This document shows positions 23,342 to 33,465 of a DNA stretch of 64,000 bases, piece by piece; within the stretch, counting starts at the first letter, position 1; every line of letters starts with the position of its first letter. The notes under the pieces were generated by a model that saw nothing but the letters and a program-made list of their open reading frames with translations, searched no databases and was not told the origin of the DNA. The translations under genes were made by a program, and so were the position numbers. This DNA comes from Steinernema hermaphroditum. Taxonomy: Eukaryota; Nematoda; Chromadorea; Rhabditida; Steinernematidae. Where the stretch lies: NCBI GenBank assembly GCA_030435675.1, contig CM059625.1, positions 11,284,001-11,348,000 of the forward strand, in the 5' to 3' direction.

Positions 23342-26300
23342 TTACATATAACTGCTGAGAGGATAGTTTCCATTGGCAGCAGCGAAGTACAAAGTACCGT
23401 TTCCAAGAGGGCGCAAGACTTCGATTTTGACCGCACTGAGTACGGTAGAATCCAAAATGTATTGTTGTCGGGTTGAGTGAGTGAGTGCGCTTTCTGAATC
23501 ATGCAGAAAATCGGGAGAAAAAAGAAGACCTGTGTCGTCGACCTGCAGATGGTAAATGTGTTTTGCATCTAAACGGGGAATGTGATGGAAAGGAAAAATG
23601 TTGATCTTGCCTTGATAATGGGTGTTGAAATTATAGACGCCTTCGGCGGAGCTGTTGTTGTAGGAAAATGTCAGGTAGTCGTCGAAAACAAAATGTGGGT
23701 AGGGAGCAGAACTAAATTCAACGATATGTCTTAGGAAAATGCAATGAACAGACACATACTTGGACAACAAGAACTGGTCATTTGTGTAGACATGTTTATA
23801 AACCGAAAGGCCCGTTTTGTTCACCATTCGCGGAAGGCTCAATCCCTCGCGTTCATCACCATTATTACTCGAAGAAGCGACAATGAACTGGCAAGTCACG
23901 TTTTCCTTCGGGGGAGTTACGGTCACCTGGAGCGCTTCGGTGGATGCAGACGTGGCAGCATAAAGGAAACCAATGGGGCAGCCTGTAACAAATGTTAGAC
24001 AAATCCAGCTGCGTCGCGGTGATCCCTAAGATCAAGGACACAGTTGGAGACTCTGACTCTTATGTTGCGCTATTCCCGAAGCATTACTGCAGGAATGTCA
24101 TGATATCTAGCTAAACATGTTCGAATTCAACATTTTTTTCGGATTCATCGCTTATTATCATTATTATTTGCGTTTATTACCTGCGAGATTGTAGTTTCCA
24201 ATGGAAACGACAGCTTTGAATCGCTGTACCGGATTGCGAGAGAATACACGTATGGTCATCGCGTTCTTGGTGGACTGTACCACAGGTACAGCTCCTACGA
24301 TGGTCTCTGTCTTGTAGTACAATCTAAAATTTCAGTGAGCCCTGAATAGCTGCTGTTTCTTACGATGTATCCAAAGGTGGGTACGACTCATTTGGGCCAT
24401 CGAAAATGTCAACATAAAATTCGGGTGATATCTTCCACAATGTGTAGAACTGAATAGGCACAGATGGGGGAGCACTAATTGTCCACACGTAAGTCTTGTT
24501 AGCCTCCAAGTTCATCAGGTTGATGTCTTCGGTGCGCTGATCAAATGTGAGACCAATCGGTATGCGCTGCTTAGTCATATCCACTTAAGTTATTTGTAAG
24601 ATAGCATTGTAGAGAGATCGTTACTTTTTGTTAGTGAAAGCTGTAGGTGAAATCCACGTGCTCGTTGATTGAAGTTGTAGAAAAAGTATGAACTGTCGCC
24701 CTGGAAGGTAATGTAGGCGACTCCACTCGTCACCGACGCTGTCAAAGATACGTTCTCAGGCATGGCAGAGAAGCTAGGATCACGGAACTGAGAGACTTTT
24801 TCATCATTACTCACCATTCGATTGTTCGGTTAAATACATCTGTGACCAGGAGAGAAGGTGTTTGAGAACAGTCTTCTTCAGGATTCCCAGATCCGCGAAG
24901 GTCGACATCAGCAGCATCTACAGAAAGTACATAGTCCTCCGGGAAAGTGACTTTCCATGAACAGGAGAGGTCCGGGCAATAGCTCAAGTCGTTTTGATAC
25001 CCAGCGCTAAAGATGTCTACAGGTTTGTTGACGTCCATTCGAATGATCTTGTTCTGATCACATTGACAATCTAAATGGGTGTCTAAATGCCCGAAAAACG
25101 CAAATATTGTGAGCAGCTGTCGTTATTCGAATGAGTTAGTTCAATGTGAAAGAAAATACGGTTATTTCACTCATACCTTGATACGTCACTACTGCCTTAA
25201 ATCCAACAGCGGAACCGACTTCATCGCTGTTGAACGTGAGATCTAGGCTCTTGTGCTGTGGGAAGCCGAACTCTCTCAACTCATCCCCTCGGAAGTCATA
25301 GAAGAAATTGTCAATTCCCGTAACGTTCAAGATATCACAGCAGTGCTCCGTTTCTAGCTGCACATCAAAAGTCATCCGATGACCGGGGGGAGTTCCGTGG
25401 AAGTTCCACGAACAGTTCAGATTGTGTGCATACGACTTTTCTCCAAAGTTAGGCGTTCCAAAGGTGACGCTTTTAACTTTCGATAGATCAAACGATCCAA
25501 CGTTGATGCATCCGTTCGTTTCCTGGTCGAACGAAAACTGCTCCACGATGAAAAAAAACTGAGGGATTCGGTATCCGATGGTGGATGGGTAGGTAAAGGT
25601 CATGTCGACTCCTCGGTCAAAGTAATACGCGAGCGGTTCGTCTGCTGTTGGATGGCCGCTGAAGTACTTGGAAGATGAAAATCATGTTTTTGCCCTTACA
25701 TGAGCGTCTCCTGATGTCCCGCAGTTCCTTTCAAGAAGGTCGGAAAGTTGGCATTGTACTGGAAGGCAAGAACTCTCACATTCCGATCTGCGCGTATACT
25801 GTAGTTGCAAGCCAACGCACCGGCATGAGCTCTGGGATAGTTAGGAGACAAGACAAAGTCAAGTGGGTTCTGTTCATTTAAGTGAATCGATTGAATGCAG
25901 TTTGTGGCCAACCCGTCGGTTTGTCCTAGTTGTTCGATTCACTTTCAAAGGCATGTGCATCATTGCTTACGGTAAGTTTTAACGTAGATGCTGAATCCGG
26001 TGTGAGGCATTGAAGGCTGTAAGGCGTCCTCTCTCCTTTGCACAGAGATGGTTACTTGACCTTGACTTTCGTAAAACGACGATGTTCTTCGGATATCCGT
26101 TTGATCGTATTTCGGACTGAACTTTGTAATATATCACGCGTGTCTGGCAACTCACTAGTGACAGCTCCCGGATGAATTGCATATCTTCATATTGTCGTCA
26201 GGATCAAGAAGGAACTGTTCGAGGAGAAACACCGTGTTATAGCCCTCTGGAGGTGTGATCGTGAGAAAGAAACTGGAACCAGTGTTCGCTCGTATGGATA

Positions 26301-26672
26301 TCATCATCCCAACAAACAAACCTTTCGTTGAATACATTATACGGAGAAGGATAGTTGGCTGTTCTGAGACGGAGGGGTTCGTCGATTTCAAGTTGTTGTG
26401 TCTGAAAGGGATTTAAAAGGTACGCTGTGTTTCCGTTATAACTGATAAAAGCATATATCGTACGAAAAGCAGAAAACGCACAGGCGTTTCCCAAGTTTGA
26501 AGTGCAGTGATACGCTATCATCTCATCGGGATATACAACGATTGCTATTGTATAAAGAACTCACCAAATTTTGTCCAGGTTTGCATTCGACGTTCACGAA
26601 AGCTGTGCTGCAGGGCAAAAGGAGACAACAAAGGACAACAATGGGAGCACTTGAGTTAGAAGAGAATCGCAT
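23342..26672 (-). CDS. Secreted multi-CUB-domain protein (one frame break in exon 2)
   Basis: An extracellular protein of about 856 residues with four CUB or CUB-like modules and a divergent C-terminal part; no transmembrane segment. Exons: 26672-26565, 26401-26156, 26116-25971, 25925-25700, 25658-25177, 25082-24838, 24787-24625, 24583-24364, 24323-24181, 23982-23760 and 23711-23342. The signal peptide is around APIVVLCCLLLPCSTAF; an upstream in-frame ATG is at 26717. CUB-like signatures include LRTANYPSPYNVFNE, FVLSPNYPRAH with ACNYSI, VTFGTPNFGEKSYAHNLNCS with CCDILNVTG and GFKAVVTYQ, and LSCSWKVTFPEDYVLSVDAA ending GFHLQLSL. All exon phases close except inside exon 2, where the first CUB starts in one frame and continues (RANTGSSFFLTITPPEGY) in another, with no room for an intron. 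Function unknown; nematode CUB proteins are often secreted or immune-related. Confidence 0.82.
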
Positions 26673-26717
26673 CGTTAACGCCGGTTTCGTGTTTTGTCGG
26701 CGTTTTCTTCCATGCAA

Positions 26718-27175
26718 AAGCTCTGTGTGCTCCTAACCGATGTGAATCGGTGCAGCGAAGAAAGCAGCTCTTATCAGTGACGATGTGTGTTCGCATAGTC
26801 AAGAGCTGCCATACTGAAGACCCGTGAAATCACATGTGACTCTGAAAGTCTAGCCAGAGTAGCCAAGTTTAGCCAGAGTACTCGTATGTTGTCGGCCGAT
26901 GTGAGCCGCAGAGCAGTGAATGAGGAGGCCACAGAGTTCGCAGTACAGTCATGTAAGGGCAAACAGTGATTTAAGCCGAGTTATCAGTTTATTGATACGC
27001 ATAGTTAGACGTATTAAGTCCCTCGATTTTATCGGTCCTGTTGGCAAATCCTAAAACGGTGAGCAAACAAGGTCGGCTTCGCTTGATTGCATAAGAAATG
27101 CGCACGTTTTTAGGTTATTCGACAAGTGACGTGACATGTAATTGTGTTTTCGTCAATGGTTGTTTTTCAATGTAT
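26718..27175. other. Intergenic before transposon
   Basis: Upstream region of the CUB gene. A near-repeat of TCTAGCCAGAGTAGCCAAG / TTTAGCCAGAGTACTC occurs at about 26849-26883. Nothing else recognised. Confidence 0.4.
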
Positions 27176-27183
27176 GTTTATTT
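27176..27183. repeat. Target-site duplication, left copy (GTTTATTT)
   Basis: Identical to the 8 bp at 28481-28488 on the other side of the TIR element. Confidence 0.75.
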
Positions 27184-28480
27184 GGCTCTTTTAGGGAGAA
27201 GTGACCAAAATGGTATTTATCTTGACAAAACTGAATTTATCTTGACAAAATGGTATCTATCTAGACAGAATCGCCCAAAAATGACAGAATGGTATTTATC
27301 TTGACAAAAGTATGTTTTAATTGACAAAACTGAATTTAGATTAACAGAAACAAATTTCACTGACAAAATGTTCTTTAACCGTTAACTATAGGTACGCATC
27401 ATTTAGGCGCATATTTATTTGGCCGCATGTTCCGTAAATCTGAGTAGTAAATGAGTAGTACATTCTTTCGTTCGGAGTTGTTTGGAGTATGACAGCATTC
27501 TGTCATTTTTGGGCGATTCTATCAAGATAGATACCATTTTGTCAAGATAAATTAGGAGTTACGAGGAGTTCCGGCTGCGATCATCAACCTGCTACGGAAG
27601 ATCTACGGTCAGGCCGCGTCGTATGTCCAACTCGGAGAAGAACAGGTGCCGATCAAGATCCAACGAGGAGTCCGCCAGGGCGATACCATCAGCCCGAAAC
27701 TCTTCACGGCGATGCTCGAAGAAGTCTTCAGAGAGCTCGACTGGCAAGACTTTGGGATCAACATCAATGGTACGAAGCTCTCGAATCTTCGATTTGCAGA
27801 CGATATCGCGTTGATCGCCAACACAGAAGAAGAGCTGCAGCAGATGGTGTCCGAACTCGACGAAGCGTCCAGAAGAAGCGGTCTTAGAATGAACCGGGAG
27901 AAGACAAAGATTCTGGCCACAGAGGAAGCGTCGATTATACTGAACGGAGAAGAAATCGAACAAGTCGAAGCTTTCATCTACCTCGGACAGGAAGTCAGGC
28001 TGAGGAGAGACCACTACAAGGAGATCACCCGAAGAATCCAGAGCGGATGGAACGTCTTCAGACGGTACAAGGATTTCATGACCTCCAGAAGCGTCCTGAT
28101 GCGAAGGTGAAGGACATCGACGAAGCGGCAAGAAGAAGGAAGTGGAACTTCGCCTGGAAGATGGCGAACGGAAGCCCGGAGAAGTGGTACAATCGACTCG
28201 AAGAATGGCGCCCGCCTGTGAAGAGACCTCTCGGAAGACCTCGGACCCGATGGAGCGATGACTTAACGAAGAAAGTAGGCAGCAGAAGATGGCGACATCG
28301 AGCGATACAAGAAACCAGGCAGCGATGGATAGATTTGGGGTGCGACAACATGTAATATGTTAGATATCGCAATAAAATTCGTAAATTCGTAAATTCTGTC
28401 AAGATAGATACCATTTTGTCAATCTAAGTTGAGTTTTGTCATGATAAATACCATTTTGGGCACTTCTCCCTAATAGAGCC
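27184..28480. mobile_element. TIR DNA element (non-autonomous) carrying a nested retrotransposon fragment
   Basis: The two ends are inverted copies over about 88 bp (27184-27271 against 28480-28393, roughly 90% identical by eye), starting GGCTCTTTTAGGGAGAAGTG and GGCTCTATTAGGGAGAAGTG. The element is flanked by an exact 8-bp duplication, GTTTATTT, at 27176-27183 and 28481-28488, as made by hAT-, P- or Merlin-like transposases. Subterminal DNA repeats a TTGACAAAAT/GGTATTTATC unit several times. A second, inner inverted copy (27234-27291 against 27554-27497) extends the left TIR to about 108 bp. No transposase is encoded. If the nested insert is removed, the original element would be about 420 bp, a MITE-like size. 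Superfamily cannot be assigned from the ends alone. Confidence 0.8.
27555..28393 (+). pseudogene. 5'-truncated, decayed non-LTR (RTE-like) reverse transcriptase
   Basis: The insert codes for the C-terminal half of a LINE-type reverse transcriptase. Seen in order: RGVRQGDTISPKLFTAMLE, then LRFADDIALIA with the catalytic FADD box, then NREKTKILATEE and VEAFIYLGQEV. At about 28108 the frame stops and a second frame resumes with RRRKWNFAWKMA, RPLGRPRTRWSDDL and RWIDLGCDNM, so a stretch of the thumb region is deleted and the frame is broken. The N-terminal endonuclease and first RT blocks are missing. The 3' end carries a short tandem repeat (GTAAATTC units at 28372-28395), as RTE-type LINEs do. 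Near-identical ~38-bp segments at 27517-27554 and 28394-28431 flank it and look like a long target duplication inside the TIR element. Confidence 0.8.
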
Positions 28481-28488
28481 GTTTATTT
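28481..28488. repeat. Target-site duplication, right copy (GTTTATTT)
   Basis: Identical to the 8 bp at 27176-27183. Together they define an 8-bp duplicated target. Confidence 0.75.
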
Positions 28489-30598
28489 TATTTGGTTCAT
28501 GGATGGAGAAGAACAATATAGAAGAATTGTGAACGTTCAGTTACCGTATGTATGAAATGAGACAGGTGTCACTTGATGTCCGAATCTTTCCGGTGCGGCT
28601 TGCTGGAAAACCTTTTGTCTCGCAAATCTCACTGTTTGAACTTTGCCGACTCTGAAACCGACGGACCTCTCTATAATGCTTGACGATCCAGTGTATTATC
28701 GATTTCGATCTGCATAAATATCAATTTGCATTTATGTGTGTAATGCCTTTTAAGCATTATGGAATAGCGCATCCATTTATGGACCATCTTCAAATGCTCA
28801 TTGCATGCTACAAATTCTTGAAGGACTCCGGTGGACTTCTATTCTGCATCGCAGAAGATGCTTATTCGGTCAAGAAAAGGGCGATTGGATGTCTCGAACG
28901 TCGAACGAACATAACTGACGATGTACGTAATGACCACCTTGAAATGTCTCTGAATTAACTTGCACTCTTAAGTCCCGTTCTTGACCGGTCAATTATGTTC
29001 CAAGTTTTAAACGAAGCTGTCCTCTGCTCTCAAGTTTCGTACGCGAGAAGTCATTGTAATGGTGTGAATTCCTTTGAGACGATTTGTACTAGACGTGCTT
29101 GCACAGAAATCATTTTTTGAACCGTTTTGTGGTTCTCTAAGAACACACTACTTTGATGCTTCGTGCCCATTTCATAGCGTCATTCGATCGTCAGCAAACC
29201 ACGTCATCACCCTCAAAGCCACAAAATCACCACTGATTGGATATCTCCCTGAGCGTAGGCGGACACGCTCCCTTGCCTCGACCGAATGTGCCCTGAGGAC
29301 AACTGATTTCACTCGCTGCCGCCTTCGCTCGTGCCAACGACATCGCTTCGAAGCGAAGAGATCGCTGAACTCGCTCGTCAGCAGTGTTGTCAACTCCTCG
29401 GAATGTGCGAAGCGATGAACGACGACCAGCAACTTAAAAATTAATGTGTTTATTTGGAGTTTACAAATGAAAGCGGTTTTAAGTATATCTCAATCAGCTC
29501 ACAAACAGTTACCCACGATGAAAGATTAAAGTGTGCAACAAACAGAACTGGAAATCTTGTCCGTAAAACTACTGCAATCTGAATTATCTTTGAACAATGT
29601 TGAACGATGTTTCACGTTCCAAATCAATTCGGGACACCTTCACCTTGAAATAAACAGCGATGGTTGAAATGTTTTTACTATCGCTACCTTGCTTTTTCGC
29701 GAACAAATTTAAGTGGCAAAGGAGAAAAAAGGGAATTGAAGTATATTTTCGGTAAATGGGCGATGCGTACTTTTACATAATCCTTAAAATGAGCATTTTT
29801 AATGTCGGCCGGAAGTATACGTTCATTCAGCAATGAACAAAGGCCGCTGTACCTTCAAAAAGACGAAAAAGCTTGCAATAAAGTTACACCACGGTATTAA
29901 ACTTTAGCTACATCTGGTAATTTTATGGCGAATTTTGATTACATCCTCGCATATCTCCAACAAAAAAAGTCGGAAACTGCAGAAACGACTTCCCTCTCCT
30001 CTAACGACCCTGATTTATGCGGTTGCGTAACGAGGCGAACTTCAACTCGGAAGGGAAAGACGAGGTGAAACACCTGAGATTCCCTCTCGCCTGCACTGCT
30101 TTATGGATTGTTAAACTTTATGAAGGGGACGACGAGGAAAAAGTGCCGAAATGCGGATCGGGTTTGATTCAACAGATATAAAATGATTTGTGAAAGCGAA
30201 ATCGAAGCAAAAAACGACTGCTCGCCGAGTGATTGGTTCTCCTCCTTTCGGGAGGGACTGCGACCGTTTGTCCTCCTCTCTCCGGGTACCGATTTTAAAA
30301 GTCGGAGGAGAGGCTAGTGGGGAGAAGATCGGTAGCTGGCTTGCTCCGATCACAGTTGTCCATCGGAGAGTCTCGACAGCGGCTCTCCTCTTTCAGTCCT
30401 GATATCGCGTTTCCTCAGACGTGGCCTTCGTTTCTCTGCGGTCTGCCCAGTATTTATGACATGATTATCATACGTGGCTATGACTTTTCTCCCATTGTGC
30501 CATATGGTTCTGGGTGACAGTTTTCTAATTTGCCTGATAGAACCAATCTGCGCGAGGAGATCTTGTTGGACATTTTACTGCTCTTTGTCCCCTTAGGA
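28489..30598. other. Mostly non-coding; weak coding-like fragments
   Basis: No gene could be closed. The plus frame 28755-28921 reads naturally (ACYKFLKDSGGLLFCIAED) and is followed by a good donor GTACGT at 28922; a second plus frame ending at 29441 (SEEIAELARQQCC) also looks natural. They might be exons of one unknown gene or decayed gene pieces near the transposon. The remainder, 29450-30480, shows nothing recognisable. Confidence 0.35.
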
Positions 30599-31334
30599 AT
30601 GGCTCCGCCTACCATTTACGGTGAACCGAAGATCGTCCATGACGAGGAGAGCGGCAGCGTTGTCCTCGAAGTAATGGCCACGGGAGCCGATGCCGAGAAG
30701 ACCAAGTGGTTCTTGGAGGACAAAGAGATCGTTGAGACTGAGAGCTACAAGTTCAGCAACAGCGATCAGGGAGGAAACCGCAAGCTCTACAAGTGCGAGA
30801 TCAAGGTGTGAAATGCTCAGCTTTTATAAATACTTTACTAATACTCAGGACTTCGACAAATCCCTTGCTGGCATCTACAAGGCCAAGTTCTTCAGCGCCG
30901 ATGGAGAAAACCACGCCACTTTCACTGTGCAAGCCGGAAGTACGTAGTCGCAGGATATCATTGTACAAATGCTTGTTATTTCAGATGCCCCGGACTTCCA
31001 CGACAAACCTCATATTGTTCAGCGCGATGGTGGAAATATCATCTGCATCAAGGTTCGTGCCAAGTCGCATCTCGAAATGAAGGCTGACTGGTTCAAGGTA
31101 CGCTTGTTGCTTATGACATATAGACAACGACATGTTTTCCTTTAGGACGACAAGCCTCTCAAGCCCAATGACCGCATTAAATTTGTAACCAAGAAGGATG
31201 ACAAAGACAAGGATGGATTCCAATTTCTGCTCGAAATCCATGGACCCCAAAAGGAAGATGAGGCAAAATACAAGTGCGTCGTGAAGAACGCCGAGGGGCA
31301 GAACCAGCAATCGCTCAATCTGGTCTTCGGCTAA
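30599..31334 (+). CDS. Two-Ig-domain intracellular muscle-type protein (DIM-1-like)
   Basis: A 199-residue protein made of two I-set immunoglobulin domains without signal peptide, like muscle filament-associated proteins (DIM-1, UNC-89/titin-type Ig). Exons: 30599-30805, 30849-30939, 30985-31097 and 31146-31334, in frame. The first Ig (about 7-102) has the I-set Trp in KTKWFLEDKEIVE and ends SLAGIYKAKFFSADGENHAT; the second (about 105-198) has MKADWFKDDKPLKPNDRIKF and the EDEAKYKCVVKNAEG strand F motif. Family knowledge suggests a structural role in body-wall muscle attachment; this is inferred from resemblance only. The start ATG follows TTTGTCCCCTTAG by two bases, a trans-splice-like site. 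Naming as dim-1 orthologue is tentative because DIM-1 is usually longer. Confidence 0.85.
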
Positions 31335-31396
31335 CAATGTCCTCGTTGTCTTATATAAGATTTTGTGTTTACTATTGACTTTCATAAAGTGTTTTA

Positions 31397-31402
31397 AATA
31401 AA
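31397..31402 (+). terminator. Poly(A) signal AATAAA
   Basis: Hexamer about 60 bp past the Ig-protein stop codon, followed by an A-run. Confidence 0.55.
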
Positions 31403-31613
31403 AAAAACGCAAGAGATCAATTCTAAAAAAGTAATAATTGGAAACCACATTGAGGATCAGAGTTTACATGAAGATTCTGTGTTCTTGAGCTATGGTCGTT
31501 GTAGTTCAAGGTGTCGAAGAAGAACTCCTACACAAATCAAGTGGGTGTTCGTTCTTTCCCATTTGCACTATAATTGATGAGATTCAAGACTCCGTTTTAT
31601 TACACAACATAAA

Positions 31614-33336
31614 TTAGAAAGTGAAATGTCGGAACGCATCGGGGATGTTCGCTCGGAAGTTGTGTGCGACTTGCCAGTCGAGAAGCTTGTACCACTCAGT
31701 TTCAGTCTCGCTGGCGATCAGTTTTTTGAGTTTTCGAAATTTTGTCGACTTGCTCTGCTGACCGCTGTCGCCAAAGAACGTCGGCCGACTGCTTGCGTAA
31801 GTGATGAGAGAAGAGTCCGGCGACAGATTGTAGCGCAACGCTCTATCCTTGAAAAACCTGGATGGCTTGGAACCGTTGAATTCTGTGAGTTCCGACACCT
31901 AAACAAAGCGGAAGTGATTGAGTGCTCGAGTGTCCATTCAGATTGATGAATCACCTGGTCACTCTCCTCGCAGAACTGAGTGGAGCACATTTCGAGAGAG
32001 TTTTGGCTGGCCGTGCTTAGGTCTTTCCACACGATGTCCAGAACGGCGGGTATCTCACGGTTGCGAAGACGGACGAGTCGAATGGTCACCTGTGGTTCTT
32101 GCAGTTTTTAAAGTTTTAACATCGAAATTATATTCTTACAAGGTTAATTTAGAAGCAGCAGAGGATATAGAGAGAATACACAAGTGTTTGGATCAAGTAC
32201 CACTGCAAACGAAAAAAACACTTTTATAGTTCCCCGCTAGAACCTTTCATTCTCTACTATAAACTATTCATCTTCTGATTTGGAAAACATAAAAGACCTA
32301 CAGGAATCGAAACGTTTTTAAAGAAGTGGTCGCGCCTTGTATTCTGAGATAATTCGACGATATCGGATGCAGGATACATGTTGTTGATCACCCTTTTTGC
32401 TTCTGTTGCTATAGAATAGCCTGGAATTTCGTGTCTTTTCTATACCATGAAGGTAAAACAAAATACCTACCCAATTCTTGATCAATGTTGTTCTCGATGT
32501 TGAACACACGTGTATCCATCGCCTCACTGTCTTCATGAAAGCCCATTTTCTTTAGTTCTTTTCTAGCACACTTGTCCGATTCAGAGGCAAACATGCCCCA
32601 AAAATGTTCGATCATTTTTTGCGTGTCACGGATAGTGATTGACCTGGAGTTTGAAGCCCAACTTCTGGAATTCTCTATGCATAAAAGCGAAGAAGTGAAC
32701 GAGTGTACCGGTATTGCTTTCTCAAAAGCACTTCCTTCAGTCTGAACCGAAATCTGGCCAGAAATATTCCAAAAACGTATCGATCGTCCACCAGAATGCA
32801 GCTGAACTTCATCATGTGCATCCATCCGTAGAGATTCTTGTCGTACTACAACTACTGCTATTATGGAATAATATAGATCTGCAAACGCACCATAAAATGT
32901 TGCTTGTTAATTGTGCCGTAGTCGTAGTGGATACATTGCGCGAGTTCGTCGATGATCTGATCAGTGGGCAGCCAAGGTTTGGTCTCCAGACCAGCCAGTT
33001 CCTTCGTGATGTTCTTCTCAATGTATCGTCGAAGCTCGTTCTGATGTACACTAAACACAACGTAAAGACGCTCCATTTCGGGCCCTGGGAGTACCTCTCC
33101 AATTTCCAGAAGGTATCGGTGTTGACATCGCGAAAGGGCACTGTAGACGGAATAACGTCCTGGTTTAAGTACGAAGCGTAGTCAAATTCGTTTCTTAAAA
33201 ACTCTTCTAAACCCAGGTCAACATGGATAAACAGAGCCGTACCGATTACATATACAAACTGTTTATGTTCTTTGCTCGCTAGGGCGCCACTCGACATCGA
33301 AAGCAACAAGAATGCAAGGAGCACGAATTTATTCAT
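31614..33336 (-). CDS. Orphan secreted protein, 390 aa
   Basis: Nine exons close perfectly in frame: 33336-33243, 33206-33095, 33050-32891, 32845-32709, 32674-32644, 32570-32471, 32420-32302, 32089-31955 and 31898-31614. The protein begins with a clear signal peptide (MNKFVLLAFLLLSMSSGALA) and has no later membrane helix. The body is mixed alpha-like, with segments such as ELAGLETKPWLPTDQIIDEL, GWMHMMKFSCILVDDRYVFG and VRLRNREIPAVLDIVW. It ends in a basic/aromatic tail. I do not recognise any domain; it may be a nematode-specific secreted family. It sits on the same strand 129 bp downstream of the RASEF-type gene, a distance like that inside nematode operons, but a TATATAAG element in that gap argues for its own promoter. 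The micro-exon of 31 nt and the exon 5/6 junction are the least certain parts. Confidence 0.75.
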
Positions 33337-33370
33337 TGCTGGCATAAGCAATAGACATGTTTTACACAGT

Positions 33371-33378
33371 CTTATATA
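33371..33378 (-). promoter_or_regulatory. TATA box TATATAAG
   Basis: On the minus strand, about 35 bp upstream of the start codon of the orphan secreted gene and 88 bp past the stop of the RASEF-type gene. Position fits a TATA box with a very short 5' UTR. Confidence 0.45.
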
Positions 33379-33465
33379 GGTTTCCAGAACAAAGACATTT
33401 CGAGAGCAATTGCTTGAGTACATAGCATGACGCAGCTGAGCAAACTCTGTGTGCTTAATCACTCT

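Noticed and set aside
27190..27370. Possible CRISPR-like array of short repeats
   Set aside because: The repeats are irregular, in both orientations and lie inside TIRs of a eukaryotic transposon.
29172..29432. Minus-strand ORF of 86 codons rich in Arg
   Set aside because: Arg/Val-rich antisense composition with no splice context; the plus strand reads more naturally here.
33050..33100. Alternative frame (YLLEIGEVLPGPEMERLYVV) in the orphan secreted gene
   Set aside because: Using 43-44-nt GT-AG introns gives a chain that closes exactly in frame; the alternative requires irregular introns.
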